Below, one piece after another: positions 60,046 through 64,000 of a stretch of 64,000 nucleotides of DNA. The position numbers were made by a program, and so were the translations under genes. How positions within the stretch are numbered: the first letter of the stretch is position 1; the number at the start of each line of letters is the position of its first letter. The DNA is from Pyronema omphalodes (lineage: Eukaryota; Ascomycota; Pezizomycetes; Pezizales; Pyronemataceae), in NCBI GenBank assembly GCA_024516155.1, contig JAJJXM010000007.1, positions 806,001-870,000 on the forward strand, written 5' to 3'. Below the pieces are notes generated by a model. That model saw only the letters and a list, made by a program, of their open reading frames with translations, was not told the origin of the DNA and did no database searches.

Positions 60046-60456
60046 GCCGCGGTTGCATTTTGGCCGCAGATGTATTGGTCAAGACGCTATCAGCGGCAGA
60101 ATTACGGAGAGGCGACTAGCGACATTACACTAAGAAGGCAATGAGAAGCCGTCATGAGGCATCCATCCGGCTTTGCATCACATGTAATGCATCATCAGCA
60201 AATTATTAGCACCGGTTCACGATGGTGAATTCTAAATCGCTCCAGACTTTTCCACGCACCGGTACCCACTGGACACTATGACGACGTTCTCGGCGGCCAA
60301 ATTGATTCTATTTGTCTATAAAGAGGCCTGTGTATGCTACAATTCCATCGACAGTTATTTGTTTCTTTCTTTGTTTGTTTGTTTGTTTGTTTATTCATTG
60401 AATCATACCCTGAACGAAGACTGCATTTTCTGTTATTTTTTTCAAACTTGACGAAA

Positions 60457-61898
60457 ATGAAGCTTTCCCCGACCGTTGTCCTCTCCTTGGTCTCGGTTGC
60501 TAGGGCTGCAAATTCCACAATTATGAATGTACTCGTTTGTGAGTTTCACTTTATACCCCCGCTTATAACATACTGACATTCTCAGGGACCAAGCAATCTT
60601 TGTTGGACACATACCAGCAAACCTGACGAAACAATGGAGCTTTCCATGACCGTCGGTCTTTCCTTGGCCTCTTTTGCGAGGGCTGCCGTCAATGGCACAA
60701 GCCCTCGCGCTGCCAATTCCAAAGCGGCAAAAGCACCCGTTGGTGAGTTTCACTTTATACCCCCGCTTATAACATACTGACTTTCTCAATAGCCAAGCAA
60801 ATATCTCCGGCCGATATTATGGCCAAGATCGATGCTTTAGACGCGGAAAGTGAGTTCTCGGTTCTTGAACTTGTTTGATTTCTTTCGCTGACCATATGCA
60901 GATGCGGCCTACCATGCTAACATGGACGCTTTGATCGACACTACAAGCCGTCCTGATGCTCCACCTACCCATGGTCGTTTCCTTTTGGACACATATCACC
61001 AACCCTGACGAAATAATGAAGCTTTCGATGATACTTGGCCTCTCCTTGGCCTCTGTTACCATGGCCGCCGTCAATGGCACACGTCCTAGCGCCGCCAATT
61101 CTACGATTGCGAAGGCTCCCGTTGGTGAGTTTCACTTTATACCCTCGCTTATAACATACTGACATTCTCAATAGCCAAGCAAATGTCTCCGGCCGATATT
61201 ATGGCCAAGATCGATGCTTTGGACGCGGAAAGTGAGTTCTCAGTTTTTGAACTTGTTTGATTTCTTTTGCTGACCATATACAGATGCGGCCTACCATGCT
61301 GGCATGGACGCTTTGATCGACACCACGAGGCCTCCTGATGCTCCACCTACCATGGTCGTACCGCAACCAATGTCCATCTCGATGAGAGTAAGTTATTTCC
61401 TGTGCAATCTAAGGCTTACTTACTAATGTTATAAAGTGATGCAAGACTACATTACCGGCTATGAGAAGCAGGAGCTGCTTGCGACACTCCCGAACGTCAC
61501 TTCTGCCGAAGTCGTTGAAGTCGAGGACGTCAATGTAGTGAACGTCAATAACGGAACCAACAACGTACTGCGTCAACAGCACCAACAGCACTACTGGCAG
61601 CCCGCCACCACTGCCACAGGTGCTAATCAAGGGGCCGGACTTGGTACTTCGCGAACTTCCTTATTTTTGATTCCAGACTAACATTTTCTCAGTCAACGGC
61701 AGACCTGTCGGTGCATTCAACGGTACCAACAGCACCTCTGGGGCTTTGCCACCTCAGGGTCCTCGTGCCAACGCGGCTGTTGGCATCAAGCCTGTCTTCG
61801 GTGATGCCCTCCTCGGAGCATTTGTCGCTGCCATGGTCTACATGATCCAAGGTGTATACGCTCCTTGTGCTGGCGGATGCATTTTATTCTGTACATGA
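60457..61898 (+). pseudogene. small secreted-protein locus with triplicated 5' end, frame disrupted
   Basis: Three successive first-exon modules start at 60457 (MKLSPTVVLSLVSVARA), 60634 (MELSMTVGLSLASFARA) and 61016 (MKLSMILGLSLASVTMA), each with a signal-peptide-like sequence and the same GTGAGTTTCACTTTATACC donor context. The second module continues through a MAKIDALDAE exon and stops at a TGA after THGRFLLDTYHQP. Only the third is followed by all later exons. In that copy one C is missing in CCTACC(C)ATGG (about 61350), so the frame runs to a stop at the next exon junction. The usual TAA after VYMI has also become CAA, adding about 15 residues to TGA 61896-61898. I consider it decayed, unless the short secreted peptides from modules 1 and 2 are used. 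Confidence 0.55.
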
Positions 61899-61970
61899 TA
61901 CCCGTTTTTGTTTCAAATAAAATATAATTTTGTTATTTCTTACTTCTTTTTCATTTCGTGTGACATGATC

Positions 61971-63660
61971 ATTGTGGAATTATCCAAGTAAAAGTCTCAC
62001 AGTCGAAGCCGTGTTCCAGGGTATTGTCTCCAAGGGGAGTCTCTGTTGGAGGTATAACCATCACGGTGCCGACGAGTTTTGTGTGGTAAATAGGGATATG
62101 CGCTGTATAAGAATCTCCTTTAATAGATGCGGCTGAATGTGCGCTTTTGATCATGAGTAGGGTATAGAGCTTGAGGGGAGGCGCACTATGCCTCAGTGCG
62201 TCACATATCTCCAGCGATCACTCGCGCCAAGCCAACCTCTATCTCAGGATTTCGCCGCTGTAACAGTGCACCTTTCCAATCACGCTTAGACATTCCGTCA
62301 GCCTTTGACCAGAATCGTTCTATTCACCTAGAATCCGGTTTTACATAAACCAGTTCGGTCTCCGTTACCGGAACAAGGCTTACGAAGGGTTTTGGGAAAG
62401 TGAAAGAGGTTAAATTCCTCGAGGCTGAAATAGTTGTTGAAATGCGAGAAGTGGAGGCAAAGAGCGGTAATTCGGAAGAAAATTACAGGAATATGGGGGA
62501 CTTTAAATTTAGACTCTAGAGGTATGCTTTATGAAAATACACTGTATTCGCTGGGCTGCAGCAGCCTTGGAATAATGATACTTCAGCGGTAAAATCAGTA
62601 TCATCTCCCAAACCTCACAAGCGTACATTTTCCCTGTGGCGAACATCAATACCAAAGACTTGTGGAAAGTTGGTCATGTACAAAGTCATTTGTGCGAAGG
62701 TCAATGATGATGCGGTTCAAAATTAAAACTCGGTAGGTGTTGAAAGTTGACTTGTGAGCTGGGGAAATGGGACTATGTCTTAACGGAGAAGTGGATGCAC
62801 ATAGTAACGAGATTTTTGGTGCAGTGTACATGAAATTGTGAAGAAAAAAGAAAAGAGGGAAATGTATACGTAGCTAAACAATGAGGACGATTCCATGATC
62901 ACAAGTGAGCTTTTGACAGTTCCGACATAGAAAGAGAGTTTCAAATTACCTCGGCAGACTCGTAGGAGCATAAGTAATGATGCAGCATTTGGTTACTTTT
63001 TTCTTTCTTTTTCTCTCTTTTTCTTTTTCTTTTCCTCTCTTTTTCTTTTTCTTTTTCTTTTTCTTTTTCTTTTTCTAATTTTTTTTTTTTTTTTTTTCCA
63101 ATTTTGTATTTCTCACTACACCTATTCTATCTTTATGATTAGCCATATACTACCGCGTAGAACGATCACAACGTGGTTCAACAGCGAATAAAATTTCATT
63201 CACAACACGATATCGAGTGTCCTCGTGTGCTTCGATCCAATGTTTAAAACTCGCTAAAGCGCACGATAGGCTGTAGTTTAGAGTATGTTTAACTGACCAA
63301 CAACGCAATTCAGGCCAATGGAGCCTACTGCTGGTTTAGGTTAGCGGAGTATCTCTGAAATTCTAAAGGAGGGCGACCATTTGTGCCGGCGTCATGGTCA
63401 CTGGCAACAGAAACATTCGTGTACCCTTAAGCGGTCATCATGGTTACCGAGAGCCTTTAGAAACGCTACTGATAGGTTTACTTCTAAAACCTCGCTTACA
63501 AAATCACTTCGCGTTGCCCGCGAAGGCTACCGTCGATTAAGAACATTCTAGTAACCATCCGGATTGCTGATCGTGCTCTAGTTTTCCAAACCTTCCAGGC
63601 TAGGGGAAATAACAGAAATTACTACTTATCATTATCAGATTGGATATCAAGCTAGACACG
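61971..63660. other. intergenic right of the secreted-protein locus
   Basis: No gene recognised in 1.7 kb. A pyrimidine-rich (CTTTTT)n tract lies at about 62997-63098. Confidence 0.45.
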
Positions 63661-63710
63661 TTCTACTATTCTTCTTGTTCATTTCGCGTGACATAATTTG
63701 GATGGCATTG
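63660..63710 (+). repeat. isolated 3'-flank block of the secreted-protein family
   Basis: TTCATTTCGCGTGACATAA here matches the 3' flanks of both other copies (about 61950 on plus; about 230-245 on minus). No recognisable coding exons precede it, so it may mark a deleted or decayed copy. Confidence 0.45.
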
Positions 63711-63834
63711 TGCAATTAAACGTCGTTCAGGCTTGGTATCTGTTTGGGTTCCTTGCACTTGGGCGTAAAAGCCATTTGGCTGCCGTTGACGATGCTGAAT
63801 TCCGGATTCCGTCAAGTTCGTCCACGGATCGCTA

Positions 63835-64000
63835 GAGCTCTGGTTGCAGTAGTTTCTATTGCATCACCCGTGGATAAGCTGTTGTGGTACGAGCTCTAAC
63901 CGACATGTCGGTTGCCGCGGTTGCATTTGGCCGCGGATATGGTTTGGCCAAGGCACTACCAGCGGCGAAACTGCGGAGAGGTGACTACAATGATTGAACT
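63835..64000 (+). repeat. third copy of the secreted-protein promoter block, cut by the window edge
   Basis: From about 63835 the sequence follows the promoter blocks at 59970-60125 and, inverted, at 1840-1990 (CCCGTGGATAAGCTGTTG, TACGAGCTCTAACCG, GGTTGCCGCGGTTGCATTT). A further family member is expected just beyond the right edge on the plus strand. Confidence 0.75.
63898..63913. promoter_or_regulatory. perfect 16-bp palindrome with compensatory changes, third copy
   Basis: AACCGACATGTCGGTT is a perfect dyad. It differs from the copy at 60030 by C-to-A in the left half and G-to-T in the right half, so CCG-N6-CGG and full symmetry are kept. Confidence 0.55.

Larger units (their letters stand above)
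59870..61970 (+). repeat. right arm of the inverted duplication
   Basis: Plus-strand counterpart of 217-2110. It is longer than the left arm because its first exons are tandemly duplicated (see 60457-61250). Its conserved landmarks include the CCG-N6-CGG dyad (60030-60045), TCTATAAAGAGGCC (about 60315-60328) and the (TTTG)n leader (60357-60400). Confidence 0.85.

Overview
The window comes from the nuclear genome of a filamentous ascomycete (Pezizomycotina). I lean towards Leotiomycetes from the general look of the genes, but no rRNA or other decisive marker is present. The evidence is short GT-AG introns (about 45-85 nt) with CTAAC-like branch points, nuclear-type tRNA genes, and a set of eukaryotic and fungal proteins: RNase H2 catalytic subunit, Noc4, the NuA4 subunit Eaf7, a spartin-like senescence-domain protein, a LaeA-like methyltransferase and an App1-like phosphatase. 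Gene density is low, and much of the window is repeats.

Layout. 0.2-2.1 kb: a decayed small secreted-protein gene (minus strand) with a conserved promoter block. Its inverted paralogue lies at 59.9-62.0 kb, and a third promoter copy runs off the right edge. 2.8-4.2 kb: a miniature LTR retrotransposon with identical LTRs, a 5-bp target duplication and a half-tRNA-iMet-type primer site. 5.4-8.6 kb: a 13-exon methyltransferase and single-exon RNase H2A. 10.9-14.8 kb: a secreted Pro/Thr-rich repeat protein of about 1213 aa. 15.3-16.9 kb: a secreted App1-like phosphatase. 17.9-18.7 kb: a damaged RBR ubiquitin ligase. 20.8 kb: tRNA-His. 22.4-38.4 kb: three tandem ~6.1-kb units, each with an intact gene for the same multi-pass membrane protein of 443-463 aa. 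38.4-41.3 kb: an aldo-keto reductase and Noc4. 42.3-43.7 kb: a non-autonomous element with long inverted repeats. 44-47.3 kb: dense microsatellites. 47.4-53.0 kb: the spartin-like gene and EAF7, divergent. 53-56 kb: more minisatellites. 57.0 kb: tRNA-Gly with an intron. 58.0-59.5 kb: a conserved single-pass membrane protein.

The housekeeping genes (RNase H2A, Noc4, Eaf7, the tRNAs) do not form a pathway. The accessory part is more interesting. It holds surface or secreted proteins (the Pro/Thr-rich protein, the GPI-type App1-like protein, the small secreted family) and a tandem membrane-protein array whose predicted loops have diverged while its spacers stay almost identical. Exon boundaries were worked out by hand from splice signals and reading-frame continuity; in each intact gene model the exon lengths sum to a multiple of three.
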